Assembly: GCF_900313065.1 (NCBI RefSeq)
Contig: NZ_OMPU01000001.1
Span: forward strand, 169 to 64,168
DNA: 64,000 nt
DNA from: Kiloniella sp. EL199
Lineage (GTDB): Bacteria > Pseudomonadota > Alphaproteobacteria > Kiloniellales > Kiloniellaceae
Direction of reading: 5' to 3'
The notes under the pieces were generated by a model. The model was not told the DNA's origin. It saw only the letters and a program-made list of their open reading frames with translations, and did no database searches. The position numbers and the translations under genes are program-made. Positions 28,159 through 36,104 of this stretch are shown here, in pieces. How positions within the stretch are numbered: position 1 is the stretch's first letter; every line of letters starts with the position of its first letter.

Positions 28159-28183
28159 TGATCAATATAAAGAACAGAATTTA
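28159..28183 (+). promoter_or_regulatory. Putative PuuR-type operator, degenerate middle copy
   Basis: TGATC, then ATATAAAGAACAGAAT: the same left end and right core as the two flanking copies, with a diverged centre. The ATATAAAGAACA stretch is close to the E. coli PuuR box AAAATATAATGAACA (from memory). It sits in the middle of the divergent intergenic region. Confidence 0.55.
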
Positions 28184-28232
28184 CCTTGAATCCTAAAATT
28201 TGGACGAAAGAGTTCTTTTTATTGGACATCAC

Positions 28233-28263
28233 TTGACAAATATAAGGTCAAGCTGTGCATAAT
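28233..28263 (+). promoter_or_regulatory. Likely sigma-70 promoter for the plus-strand polyamine arm
   Basis: TTGACA (28233-28238) is followed after 17 bases by TGCATA, or after 19 by CATAAT (28258-28263). The -35 is embedded in an inverted repeat CTTGAC (28232-28237) / GTCAAG (28247-28252) separated by nine bases, which may be a further regulator site. Confidence 0.5.
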
Positions 28264-28296
28264 CCAGAAAATTGCGTAAAATCTGGGCGATAAAAA

Positions 28297-29682
28297 ATGA
28301 ATAACACGACTGATCATTATTCTGAACAGACTGATTTTTTAAAGAAGCATCCTGAAATTGATTTGATTGAACTTCTTATCGCTGATGGCAATGGTATTTT
28401 GCGCGGTAAACGTATTACCCGGGATAAACTGGCATCCGTTTACAAAGATGGTATTCTTCTTCCCGGATCAATCTTTTGCCTAGATACATCCGGGGCTAAT
28501 GTAGAAGGTGCCGGTTTGGTTTGGGCAAATGGTGATGCCGATCGTGTCTGCCACATCGTCCCCGGAACATTAAAACCAGTTCCATGGCACAGAAAAGGTT
28601 TGGCTCAGGTTCTTCTGACAATGCATGAAGAAGATGGCGCCCCCTTCTTTGCAGACCCTCGCCATGTTCTCAAAGGTATAATTGATCGCTTCACCCAAAT
28701 GGGCCTAAAGCCAGTAACTGCTGTCGAACTTGAATTCTATCTTATGGACAAAGACAGGACGATGGCTGGTTACCCGCAACCGCCAGTATCACCAATTTCA
28801 GGATTACGTCACGCGCAGCCAGCGGTTTATGGCATTGATGAGCTTTATGATTTTGATGACTTTCTGGACGAAGTTGCTGCAACGGCCAAAGCACAGGGGA
28901 TACCTGCTGATACAATGGTCGCGGAATACGCCCCAGGACAATACGAAGTCAACCTGCACCATGTGGATGACCCACTTCTGGCTTGCGACCAGGCCGTTCT
29001 GCTTAAACGCCTGATTAAACACGTTGCCCAACGGCACGGCATGGAAGCCACTTTTATGGCAAAACCATACACTCAAGAATCAGGGAATGGCACCCATATC
29101 CACGTCAGCTTACTAGACGAAAACAAGAAAAACATCTTTCAAGGCAAAGGAACAGAAGGTGAAAAACGCCTAAGTGATGAAATAAAATGGGCAATGGGTG
29201 GCCTATGTGATTCCATGTCAGAATCAATGGCACTTCTTGCTCCGAACGCAAATTCCTATCGTCGGTTCCAGCTAGGCTCTTACGCACCACACACTCCTTG
29301 CTGGGGGATCAATAATAGAACGGTTGCCTTGCGCATTCCCGCTGGCCCCCCAGCAGCAACCAGAATTGAACACAGGCTTGCAGGCGCAGATGCCAGTCCG
29401 CACCTTGTTATGTCAGCTGTTTTATCTGGCATGCTCCACGGATTGGAAAACAAAATTGATCCCGGTCCACGGGTTACCGGGAATGCCTATGAAGAAAAAG
29501 AAGCAACTCTGCCTAATATCTGGCCTGATGCAATTGATGCCTTTGAAAAGGCTGAAATACTACCCAAACACATGGGTAAAGAATTCTGTAATGTCTTCAC
29601 TATTTGCCGAAAAACAGAACGTGAGCGTTTCAACAGCCACATATCCCCTGTCGAATTTGACTGGTACCTGAGGAGCGTTTGA
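28297..29682 (+). CDS. spuB: Glutamine-synthetase-like gamma-glutamylputrescine synthetase, SpuB/PuuA-type
   Basis: A 461-residue GS-fold ligase. The N-terminal region contains ELLIADGNGILRGKRI; catalytic segments are AVELEFYLMD, YAPGQYEVNLHHVDDP, FMAKPYTQESGNGTHIHVSL (20 residues), NRTVALRIPAGPPAATRIEH (20 residues) and ASPHLVMSAVLSGMLHGLEN (20 residues). It is the first step of the glutamylated putrescine pathway (glutamate + putrescine + ATP). It is clearly paralogous to the minus-strand ligase at 25829 but diverged. The first codons overlap a duplicated operator-like element. It precedes the FAD oxidase with only two bases between stop and next ATG. Confidence 0.9.
   Translation: MNNTTDHYSEQTDFLKKHPEIDLIELLIADGNGILRGKRITRDKLASVYKDGILLPGSIFCLDTSGANVEGAGLVWANGDADRVCHIVPGTLKPVPWHRKGLAQVLLTMHEEDGAPFFADPRHVLKGIIDRFTQMGLKPVTAVELEFYLMDKDRTMAGYPQPPVSPISGLRHAQPAVYGIDELYDFDDFLDEVAATAKAQGIPADTMVAEYAPGQYEVNLHHVDDPLLACDQAVLLKRLIKHVAQRHGMEATFMAKPYTQESGNGTHIHVSLLDENKKNIFQGKGTEGEKRLSDEIKWAMGGLCDSMSESMALLAPNANSYRRFQLGSYAPHTPCWGINNRTVALRIPAGPPAATRIEHRLAGADASPHLVMSAVLSGMLHGLENKIDPGPRVTGNAYEEKEATLPNIWPDAIDAFEKAEILPKHMGKEFCNVFTICRKTERERFNSHISPVEFDWYLRSV
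28311..28335 (+). promoter_or_regulatory. Putative PuuR-type operator, copy 2 (inside the ligase coding start)
   Basis: 23/25 match to the element at 28036-28060, same orientation, 275 bp away. It falls inside codons 5 to 13 of the ligase gene that starts at 28297, encoding the DHYSEQTD stretch. A repressor bound here would block elongation or form a loop with copy 1. Confidence 0.68.
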
Positions 29683-29684
29683 GT

Positions 29685-30962
29685 ATGAACGGTCAGGCCT
29701 ACACAAATTCCTATTATACAGCGAGCATGAACCAAAGCCATGATCGCCCGGAAATAACCGGCGAACATAGTTGTGACGTATGTGTCATAGGTGGGGGTAT
29801 GACCGGGACTTCAGCTGCGCTTCACCTTGCTGAACGCGGGTATAAAGTTATCCTGCTCGAGGCCAGTAAAATCTCATGGGGTGCATCCGGTCGTAGCGGT
29901 GGCCAGATGATCATTGGTTACAACCAATCTTATCAAGACATCAAAAAAATGGTTGGCAAGGATGACGCCAGTAAACTCTGGAAGATGGGTGAAGAGGCCA
30001 TGTCTCTCGCTAAAAGCCAAATCAAAAAACACGATATAGACTGTGATCTGGCATCAGGTCACTATCACGTTAGCACGAAACAACGTCATATTGGCGAACT
30101 AGAAGAATATCTCGAGGATTTAGAAACAGCAGGCTACAGAGGTTGCAAGCTTCTTGATCAAAGCGAAATACGTCAAAAAATCGATAGCCAGAAATACCTG
30201 TCCGGCATGTATGATCCCAATGGCGGACATCTACACCCCCTGAATTACACTTTGGGCCTGGCCGATGCCGCCGAAAAAGCTGGTGCAAAACTCCATGAAC
30301 ATAGCCGTGTAACAAATATCGAGCACGGAAAAGCTCCAAAAGTTTATACAGACAAAGGTGTTGTGAGCTGCAAGCACGTCGCGCTGTGCACGAACGCATA
30401 TCTCGACGGTTTGGATAAAAAGCTCGATAAAAAGATCATGCCTGTCGGCACCTACATCCTTGCAACAGAGCCTCTATCAGAAAACGAAGCCACAAAACTT
30501 ATTCCTGACAATGCAGCTGTTGCTGACATTCTCTTTGTCCTCAACTATTACCGACTATCCGGTGACCGACGCATGCTCTTTGGAGGCGAAGTCAACTATT
30601 CAGGCAAAGATCCGTCGGATATCGGTAAAATCATGCAAAAAACCATGCTTGAATACTTCCCCCAACTTGCGCCGAAAAAAATTGATTATGCATGGGGCGG
30701 AAACGTCGCCATTACCGTCAACCGCCTTCCGCACTTCGGCAAACTGGCAGAAAGTACATATTTTGCCCATGGTTTTTCTGGGCATGGTGTTGTCCTGACT
30801 GGATTGGCTGGAAAGTTAATTGCCGAAGCCATTGCCGGCTCAGAAGAACGCTTTGATGTCTTCAGCCGTATTCCACACCAATCATTCCCAGGCGGGCGCT
30901 TGCTTCGAACTCCTGCTCTGGTTTTGGCCATGGCCTATTACCGCCTACGCGATTTACTATAG
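29685..30962 (+). CDS. puuB: Gamma-glutamylputrescine oxidoreductase, PuuB-type (FAD)
   Basis: 425 residues from the ATG at 29685 (SD GAGGAGCG at 29670-29677); a TTG at 29679 overlapping the previous stop is less likely. The N-terminal Rossmann motif is CVIGGGMTGTSAALHLAERG (20 residues), followed by ASKISWGASGRSGGQMI, the DAO-family ASGR-GG signature. The C-terminal segment is THFARGHSGHG-like (YFAHGFSGHGVVLTGLAGKL). PuuB oxidises gamma-glutamylputrescine to the aldehyde with H2O2 release. The position between the ligase and PuuR-type regulator supports this over other DadA-like oxidases. Confidence 0.88.
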   Translation: MNGQAYTNSYYTASMNQSHDRPEITGEHSCDVCVIGGGMTGTSAALHLAERGYKVILLEASKISWGASGRSGGQMIIGYNQSYQDIKKMVGKDDASKLWKMGEEAMSLAKSQIKKHDIDCDLASGHYHVSTKQRHIGELEEYLEDLETAGYRGCKLLDQSEIRQKIDSQKYLSGMYDPNGGHLHPLNYTLGLADAAEKAGAKLHEHSRVTNIEHGKAPKVYTDKGVVSCKHVALCTNAYLDGLDKKLDKKIMPVGTYILATEPLSENEATKLIPDNAAVADILFVLNYYRLSGDRRMLFGGEVNYSGKDPSDIGKIMQKTMLEYFPQLAPKKIDYAWGGNVAITVNRLPHFGKLAESTYFAHGFSGHGVVLTGLAGKLIAEAIAGSEERFDVFSRIPHQSFPGGRLLRTPALVLAMAYYRLRDLL

Positions 30963-31011
30963 AGAAAACTCATAGAACCAGACCATAACTGAACGAGGTG
31001 AAACAGAACAG

Positions 31012-31560
31012 ATGTCAGCCAGTGTTGGAAAACGCCTAAAAGCCCTACGCGCCATGCACGGCCTTTCACAACGAGAACTTGCCCGACGCGCAGGTGTTAC
31101 CAACAGTGCAATCTCTATGATTGAACAAGATCGCGTTAGCCCGTCTATTGATTCCTTAACCAAAGTTCTTGCCGGTTTTCCAGTCACAATGATCGAATTC
31201 TTTTCGATGGAGCCCGAGCAAGAAGAGAAGATATTTTATGCCGAAGACGAGCTGGTAGAAATGTCCGACGGCACGATGTCAGTCCGTCTGGTCGGTGCTG
31301 CCAAAAAAGATCGTAAAATGCGTGTACTGCATGAAAAATATCCGCCCCATGGCGATACAGGCGAAAAGATGATTGTTCAGGAAGGGGAAGAAGCAGGCGT
31401 TATTATCCGCGGGCAACTGGAAATCACCGTCGGCAATGAAGTTAAAATTCTCAATGCGGGTGAAGCCTATTACTTTAACGCGGAAATTCCACACCGCTTT
31501 CGCAACCCCGGTGACGAAGAATGCGAAGTGGTTAGCTCTGCAACACCCCCTTCGTTCTAA
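31012..31560 (+). CDS. puuR: PuuR-like transcriptional regulator (HTH plus cupin)
   Basis: A 182-residue regulator with an N-terminal lambda-repressor-type HTH (VGKRLKALRAMHGLSQRELA, ARRAGVTNSAISMIEQDRVS) and a C-terminal cupin domain (EEAGVIIRGQLEITVGNE, AYYFNAEIPHRFRNP). PuuR represses putrescine genes and is relieved by putrescine. Its location inside the polyamine locus and the nearby TGAACA-containing repeats fit this role. The start is the ATG at 31012, 49 bases after the oxidase. Confidence 0.88.
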   Translation: MSASVGKRLKALRAMHGLSQRELARRAGVTNSAISMIEQDRVSPSIDSLTKVLAGFPVTMIEFFSMEPEQEEKIFYAEDELVEMSDGTMSVRLVGAAKKDRKMRVLHEKYPPHGDTGEKMIVQEGEEAGVIIRGQLEITVGNEVKILNAGEAYYFNAEIPHRFRNPGDEECEVVSSATPPSF

Positions 31561-31630
31561 AACCTAACCCGGCAAAATCTCAGCCCGACACCCTTTAAAA
31601 CAAGACAGAAGATCGTTCTGGAGACACAAC

Positions 31631-32602
31631 ATGACCGACATATCCGGTATCAATTCCCAAGGTGATAACGCCTTTATGGCAAAAAGCCTTCTGGGTACAG
31701 ATGTTGAACCCATGTATTCCGGTGCAAATTCCTTTATGCGTCGTAAATACACCCGCGATCTTCGTGAAGCAGATGTTGCTATATCAGGCATTCCATACGA
31801 TTGCGCAACCACGGGCCGATCAGGCACAAGACTTGGGCCGCAAGCTGTAAGAAAAGCCTCGGCCAATCTTGCCTGGGCACCACATTTCCCTTCCGGGCTT
31901 GATGTCTTTGAAACTTTAGCCGTGGCAGATTATGGCGATCTTGTTTTTGATCCAGGGGAGCCAATGAGCATTCCCGATGCCATAGAAACCCATGCGAAAA
32001 CAATTCTGGATACAGACACTGCCATGCTGACACTGGGTGGCGATCATTTTGTCACCTACCCCATTCTAAAAGCACATGCAGAGAAACACGGTCAACTCGC
32101 TTTGATCCAGATAGATGCCCATTCCGATACCTGGGAAGAAGATCAACAGCGCATTGATCACGGCACGATGTTCTATCATGCCGCCAAACAAGGGATTATT
32201 GATCCCTCCTCTTCAGCTCAGGTTGGTATCCGTACACATAACGATAAAACTCACGGCTTTAATATCATTCACGCACCCTGGGTTCACGAAAAAGGCCCCG
32301 AAGCTGTTGTAGCAGAGATCAAACGGATCGTTGGCGATAGAAAGGCTTATATAACGTTTGATATTGATAGCCTTGACCCGGCCTTTGCCCCTGGCACAGG
32401 AACACCTGTCACTGGTGGTTTAACCCCGCATCAGGCCCTTACAATACTCCGCGGGCTAGAGGACATAAACATTGTCGGGGCAGACGTAGTTGAAGTATCC
32501 CCGGCTTACGACATTAGCGATATCACCGCTTTGGCAGGCGCGACAATGGCATTCGAAATGCTCTATCTAATGGCCGTGCAAAAAACGAAAAAGAAGTTAT
32601 AA
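31631..32602 (+). CDS. speB: Agmatinase
   Basis: A 323-residue ureohydrolase making putrescine and urea from agmatine. Metal ligands are all present: TLGGDHFVTYPIL (His), IDAHSDTWEED (Asp-His-Asp) and TFDIDSLDPAFAPGTGTPVT (20 residues, two Asp). The N-terminal SGIPYDCATTGRSGTRLGPQ (20 residues) is SpeB-like rather than arginase-like. An SD (TGGAG) is 10 bases upstream. It feeds putrescine into the adjacent catabolic genes. It is followed by a strong terminator. Related guanidinase-type ureohydrolases exist, so substrate preference is inferred. Confidence 0.9.
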   Translation: MTDISGINSQGDNAFMAKSLLGTDVEPMYSGANSFMRRKYTRDLREADVAISGIPYDCATTGRSGTRLGPQAVRKASANLAWAPHFPSGLDVFETLAVADYGDLVFDPGEPMSIPDAIETHAKTILDTDTAMLTLGGDHFVTYPILKAHAEKHGQLALIQIDAHSDTWEEDQQRIDHGTMFYHAAKQGIIDPSSSAQVGIRTHNDKTHGFNIIHAPWVHEKGPEAVVAEIKRIVGDRKAYITFDIDSLDPAFAPGTGTPVTGGLTPHQALTILRGLEDINIVGADVVEVSPAYDISDITALAGATMAFEMLYLMAVQKTKKKL

Positions 32603-32617
32603 CCTTCTAGAATCATT

Positions 32618-32653
32618 ACAAGGAAAGTAATACGTCTGTGATACTTTCCTTGT
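32618..32653 (+). terminator. Strong stem-loop terminator after speB
   Basis: Perfect 12-bp stem ACAAGGAAAGTA (32618-32629) / TACTTTCCTTGT (32642-32653) in the gap between speB and the converging thioredoxin-like gene. The T-run is weak on the plus strand, so it may serve both directions. Confidence 0.7.
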
Positions 32654-32700
32654 GCTTTGACTAGTTTTGCAATGTAACCACCTGCTGCATTTGCCTTGTT

Positions 32701-33567
32701 TTATTCTTCTCCTTTAATCATAGGAAGAGCTTGAGATAAGGCCGTTCGTAGATCTTGACCATTGGTCCGAATGCTGCCCGATAACTTTCCCCTGTAGAAT
32801 ACAAGTGAGGTTGGAAGCTCTTGGAGAACTACTTTATGTTTTTTTAAATATGCCTTCATAATCCGATCCTGCACAATTGAGCGCCAGGGGTTGTAATCAA
32901 GGCGTGCAAAATTAAAATCCTTAGACATATAACGTGAAGCTTCGTCTATTATCTTATTACCTGTCGTACAAGTTGAACACTCTGCGTCTGTCGAACTTAA
33001 AGACAAAACAAGCGGACGATCAAAACTTGTATCCTTAATATAATCTTGGAATTCCGACGGCAGGATATGATCAACGCTAACATTGCCAGGAGTACGTTTT
33101 CGATCAATTTTAACTATTTCTGAGATTTGCGTCAAAATTGCAGCCAAATTCTTTTGCTGCCCAGAAACCATTCGAATAGGTTTCCCATCATAAAAAACCA
33201 TAACAGAAGGTACAGATGTTAACGGGAAGCCAATTTTTTCTTGAAACTCGAGAAGCTCTTTTGCTTTGGAGCTCTCAAAAAAACTGCGCCAAGGATTGAG
33301 AGTTACTGAAGCAAAATAATACTCATTTATTCCATTATGAGCAGCTTTTCCAAAAACCTCATTATTCTTAATACAATAACTACACATTCCATCATCTGAC
33401 GTATAGTGAATTGCAACAAATTGTCCTTCCCCCATTTCGGCAACTAATTTGTTGACTTGGTTTGGTTGAACTCCCTCTATTTCTTGACCTAATACAAATT
33501 GCTGAGAACATAACATAATCAACGGAAAGCAGAATATCGTTAGGCAAACTTGCCGGAAGAATTTCAT
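32701..33567 (-). CDS. Exported protein with two tandem thioredoxin-like domains
   Basis: 288 residues from the ATG at 33567, chosen because it follows a GGTGGGG SD and opens a proper signal peptide (MKFFRQVCLTIFCFPLIMLC, cleavage near VLGQE). A longer frame upstream lacks sense. The mature protein holds two similar halves. The first has CSYC (C62-C65), NPWRS (91-95) and a cis-proline segment SVPSVMVFYDGKP (P120). The second has CSTC (C197-C200), NPWRS (226-230) and ELPTSLVFYRGKL (P252). CxxC to NPWRS is 29 residues in both. The pattern implies an internal duplication of a periplasmic redox-active thioredoxin fold. I do not recognise the family, and the substrate is unknown. It is a single gene between convergent speB and a GNAT gene. 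Confidence 0.78.
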   Translation of the reverse strand: MKFFRQVCLTIFCFPLIMLCSQQFVLGQEIEGVQPNQVNKLVAEMGEGQFVAIHYTSDDGMCSYCIKNNEVFGKAAHNGINEYYFASVTLNPWRSFFESSKAKELLEFQEKIGFPLTSVPSVMVFYDGKPIRMVSGQQKNLAAILTQISEIVKIDRKRTPGNVSVDHILPSEFQDYIKDTSFDRPLVLSLSSTDAECSTCTTGNKIIDEASRYMSKDFNFARLDYNPWRSIVQDRIMKAYLKKHKVVLQELPTSLVFYRGKLSGSIRTNGQDLRTALSQALPMIKGEE

Positions 33568-33733
33568 AGACCCCACCTTTGGACTGAAGTAATCGCAAAC
33601 ATAATCATCCCTGCCATAAAGTCCAGAAATCATAAGAGCTTCATGACATAAGAAAACAATCATTTTTTCCTCAATTGAATAAAGCAAGCTATTTAACTTT
33701 TCAAAAAACTTGCTTTATTCATACGATTATCAG

Positions 33734-34159
33734 TTATGCAGAGTAAACTAGCCTAAACACGGTTTCATTCGTTGGTTCGTGGCAATAATGATTAAGCTCA
33801 ACAAAACCATAGAGATCATAAAACCGACGGCCGATTTTATTTTTCTCAAAGACCTCTACACAAAGAGAACCCTTTAGCTTAAGAGCATGATCGACCAAAG
33901 CTTTACCAAACCCTTTGCCATGAAATTCAGGGTATAGAAACAGCCCCCCAATTTCACTACCAACAAGCGCAATAAAGCCAACTGATTTCTGGTTATGATC
34001 CAGAACCCAGGTTTCATCATTGGGGAGATATATTTCCCGCATGTTTTTCGCCACTTGGGCAACAAAATTATCACTTAAAAAGGGATGAGCAATCCTGTTT
34101 GCAGCAAACCAGATGTCAATTAAGTCTGCCGTATCGGCTATTTCATACTTTCTAATCAT
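33734..34159 (-). CDS. GNAT-family N-acetyltransferase
   Basis: 141 residues. The acetyl-CoA pyrophosphate loop is visible as FHGKGFGKALVDHAL (Q/RxxGxG/A pattern), with the preceding strand VGFIALVGSEIGGLFLYPEF (20 residues) and the C-terminal NKIGRRFYDLYGFVEL helix-strand typical of small GNATs. The N-terminal IRKYEIADTADLIDIWFAAN (20 residues) resembles YjaB/PhnO-like enzymes. The substrate cannot be deduced. It lies 21 bases downstream of the yjhX-like gene on the same strand, probably cotranscribed. Confidence 0.82.
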   Translation of the reverse strand: MIRKYEIADTADLIDIWFAANRIAHPFLSDNFVAQVAKNMREIYLPNDETWVLDHNQKSVGFIALVGSEIGGLFLYPEFHGKGFGKALVDHALKLKGSLCVEVFEKNKIGRRFYDLYGFVELNHYCHEPTNETVFRLVYSA

Positions 34160-34180
34160 AACAATATACTTCTTTCTGAT

Positions 34181-34438
34181 TTATCTGTTATCCAGTTGCG
34201 ATCGGACTGATCGAATGCCCAAACGGGTAATCCGATAGGGTTGTCCTTTTTGGGATTTGATAAATGATCGCCGCCTCAAACACTGAAAAACTCGATAGTT
34301 ACAATCAGCAAGCACATAACCATCCCGGGTATAGCAAATTACCTTTGTAATTTTGCCATTCTCACCACGCTCATAATGGATAGCACCACCCTGAGCGAGA
34401 ACGTGTAAAACACGCTGTTCATACTTTGAAATATTCAA
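34181..34438 (-). CDS. yjhX: YjhX-family protein (UPF0386)
   Basis: 85 residues matching the YjhX family across its length: MNISKYEQRVLHVLAQGG, the ITKVICYTRDGYVLADCNYR stretch (20 residues) and GQPYRITRLGIRSVRSQLDN (20 residues). YjhX was reported as the toxin of the E. coli YjhX/YjhQ pair, in which YjhQ is a GNAT-family acetyltransferase antitoxin. Here a GNAT gene follows 21 bases downstream, so the pair arrangement is conserved in form. The toxin role remains tentative. Confidence 0.85.
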   Translation of the reverse strand: MNISKYEQRVLHVLAQGGAIHYERGENGKITKVICYTRDGYVLADCNYRVFQCLRRRSFIKSQKGQPYRITRLGIRSVRSQLDNR

Positions 34439-34500
34439 TGGATTTTCGTCTTATGTGAGCGTAGAAAAAGGTATCGCCCAGCACACAGCTTGAACGTTAC

Positions 34501-34546
34501 AACAGTTTCAACTGTTCCTGAGAGTCAGGAACTAGCGGATTACCGC
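34501..34546. other. Structured intergenic element: three adjacent perfect hairpins
   Basis: Hairpin 1 AACAGTT-TC-AACTGTT (34501-34516). Hairpin 2 GTTCCTGA-GAG-TCAGGAAC (34514-34532), sharing three bases with hairpin 1. Hairpin 3 GCGG-ATTA-CCGC (34535-34546). GC-richer sequence with CCC-GAGC-GGG follows to about 34585. The element lies in the 274-base gap between yjhX and the Rrf2 gene, both minus strand. It may be a structured small RNA or a leader of the yjhX transcript. No known RNA family was recognised, and neither strand nor boundaries can be fixed by eye. Confidence 0.45.
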
Positions 34547-34712
34547 AATCTCTAACATAAAATCTCCGTAGGGCCCGAGCGGGATAAAGCATTGCCCAAG
34601 CAAAAACATATCTAATAGGGGCTGATTAATTTTACAAGAAAAAATTTTCTAGACACATAAAAGAAAGAAGGGACCCTTACCCGTTATCTCTCTTTATCCA
34701 AACACACAAATA

Positions 34713-35153
34713 TTATACAAATGAAATACTTAGCGCCTTTTGAAGCCCCTGTCTGTTGGACATCAAATCTTCCAGAGTATAACGAGACAAAACATCAAAA
34801 AATGCAACGACAGCTTCCCCTAAGATGCCCTGTAATCGGCAATAGCCATCAATTTGGCAGCAACCTTTTTTCTTGTCAAAACATTCAACAATATCCAGAT
34901 TATCTTCCATATCGCGGACGACATCCCCCAGATTTATTTCTACAGGAGATCGCGCCAATAGCATACCGCCTTTTTTACCGCGAATAGTTTTGAGATATCC
35001 GTCCTGAGAGAGTTGATTCACAACTTTCATTAAATGATTACGTGAAATGTCATAACGTTCTGAAATTTCAGTAATTGTCGTTAACTCATCCCCTTTTAGC
35101 CCTACAAAAATCAGAACACGCAATGAGTAATCAGTATAGGTCGTAAGTCTCAT
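34713..35153 (-). CDS. nsrR: Rrf2-family iron-sulfur regulator, NsrR-like
   Basis: A 146-residue protein with an N-terminal winged helix (MRLTTYTDYSLRVLIFVGL, SRNHLMKVVNQLSQDGYLKT in separate runs, RGKKGGMLLA). The cluster region has cysteines C91, C98, C99 and C105 (ECFDKKKGCCQIDGYCRL). E. coli NsrR uses three cysteines at about 91, 96 and 102 for its NO-sensitive Fe-S cluster, so spacing and length fit. NsrR represses NO-detoxification genes until NO damages the cluster. No hmp, norB or ytfE gene is adjacent. The nos operon 20 kb away is a possible regulatory link. RirA or IscR-like alternatives seem less likely. Confidence 0.8.
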   Translation of the reverse strand: MRLTTYTDYSLRVLIFVGLKGDELTTITEISERYDISRNHLMKVVNQLSQDGYLKTIRGKKGGMLLARSPVEINLGDVVRDMEDNLDIVECFDKKKGCCQIDGYCRLQGILGEAVVAFFDVLSRYTLEDLMSNRQGLQKALSISFV

Positions 35154-35285
35154 TTCAAACCAAATATCTCAAGTCACAACTGTCGCAGCAAACATACATT
35201 CTATATAAACACAAAATAGGGTCACACCATACGGAAAACAATAGGACAGGTTGACGCTATCGAAATCTTACAACCTCACCTGTAA

Positions 35286-36074
35286 CTATGAAAACAAATC
35301 ACGCGCCGTATCCAGCCAACCAAGTCCAGATTTGGTATCTGCTTTGGGCGTATATTCGCAACCAATCCAACCTTCATATTTGGCTTTTAACAACTCAGAA
35401 AATATCCAGCCATAGTTTACCTCCCCATCAGATGGTTCATGTCGATCTGGTACACCCGCAATCTGGATATGCCCGACATAATCCATTTGATGACGGATCA
35501 GCACCGAAAGGTCACCTTCCATAATCTGCGCGTGATACAGATCCATCTGTAGCTTGAGGTTCGGCATGGCAATATGATCAATAATCTTTCGTGCTTGCGC
35601 TTGATGAGACAAAAGGTATCCGGGAAAAGCCCTTGTATTCAGAGGCTCAATCAATATCATAACATTTGCTGACCGGGCCTGTTCGCAAGCATATGCCAGA
35701 TTAGCCAGATAAACTTCAAAGCATGCTTCCAGTGCTTCACCTTCGGGACAGATACCTGCCATAACATGCAACTTCCGACAGTTTAGGTGTTCGGCATATT
35801 CCAAAGCCATTTCGACGCTGAGTTGAAATTCACTTTCCCGCCCCGGTAGAGCTGCAACTCCGCGCTCTCCTTTTTGCCAATTACCGGCCGGAAAGTTGAA
35901 CAGTACCTGTTCAAGCCCCGTATCATCCAATCTCACCTTTAGATCCTGCTTTGACCACTCATAAGGAAAAAGAAACTCTACACCTTCAAAACCAGCATCC
36001 TGCGCAGCCTTAAAGCGATCAAGAAAAGGAACGTCAGTAAAAAGCATACTGAGATTAGCTGCAAAACGATACAT
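35286..36074 (-). CDS. hyi: Hydroxypyruvate isomerase-family TIM barrel
   Basis: 262 residues, AP-endonuclease-2/xylose-isomerase-like fold. Visible: MYRFAANLSMLFTDVPFLDR (20 residues), FEGVEFLFPYEW, the LIEPLNTRAFPGYLLSHQAQ region (20 residues) with the glutamate metal ligand, LQMDLYHAQIMEGDL and a GEVNYGWIF segment. Hyi/OtnI interconvert hydroxypyruvate and tartronate semialdehyde or act on 2-oxo-tetronate. It lies 30 bases downstream of a GarR-like reductase, the usual glyoxylate/glycerate pairing. Confidence 0.88.
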   Translation of the reverse strand: MYRFAANLSMLFTDVPFLDRFKAAQDAGFEGVEFLFPYEWSKQDLKVRLDDTGLEQVLFNFPAGNWQKGERGVAALPGRESEFQLSVEMALEYAEHLNCRKLHVMAGICPEGEALEACFEVYLANLAYACEQARSANVMILIEPLNTRAFPGYLLSHQAQARKIIDHIAMPNLKLQMDLYHAQIMEGDLSVLIRHQMDYVGHIQIAGVPDRHEPSDGEVNYGWIFSELLKAKYEGWIGCEYTPKADTKSGLGWLDTARDLFS

Positions 36075-36104
36075 AACATAAACCTTAGTTAATTAGATTT
36101 TGAG

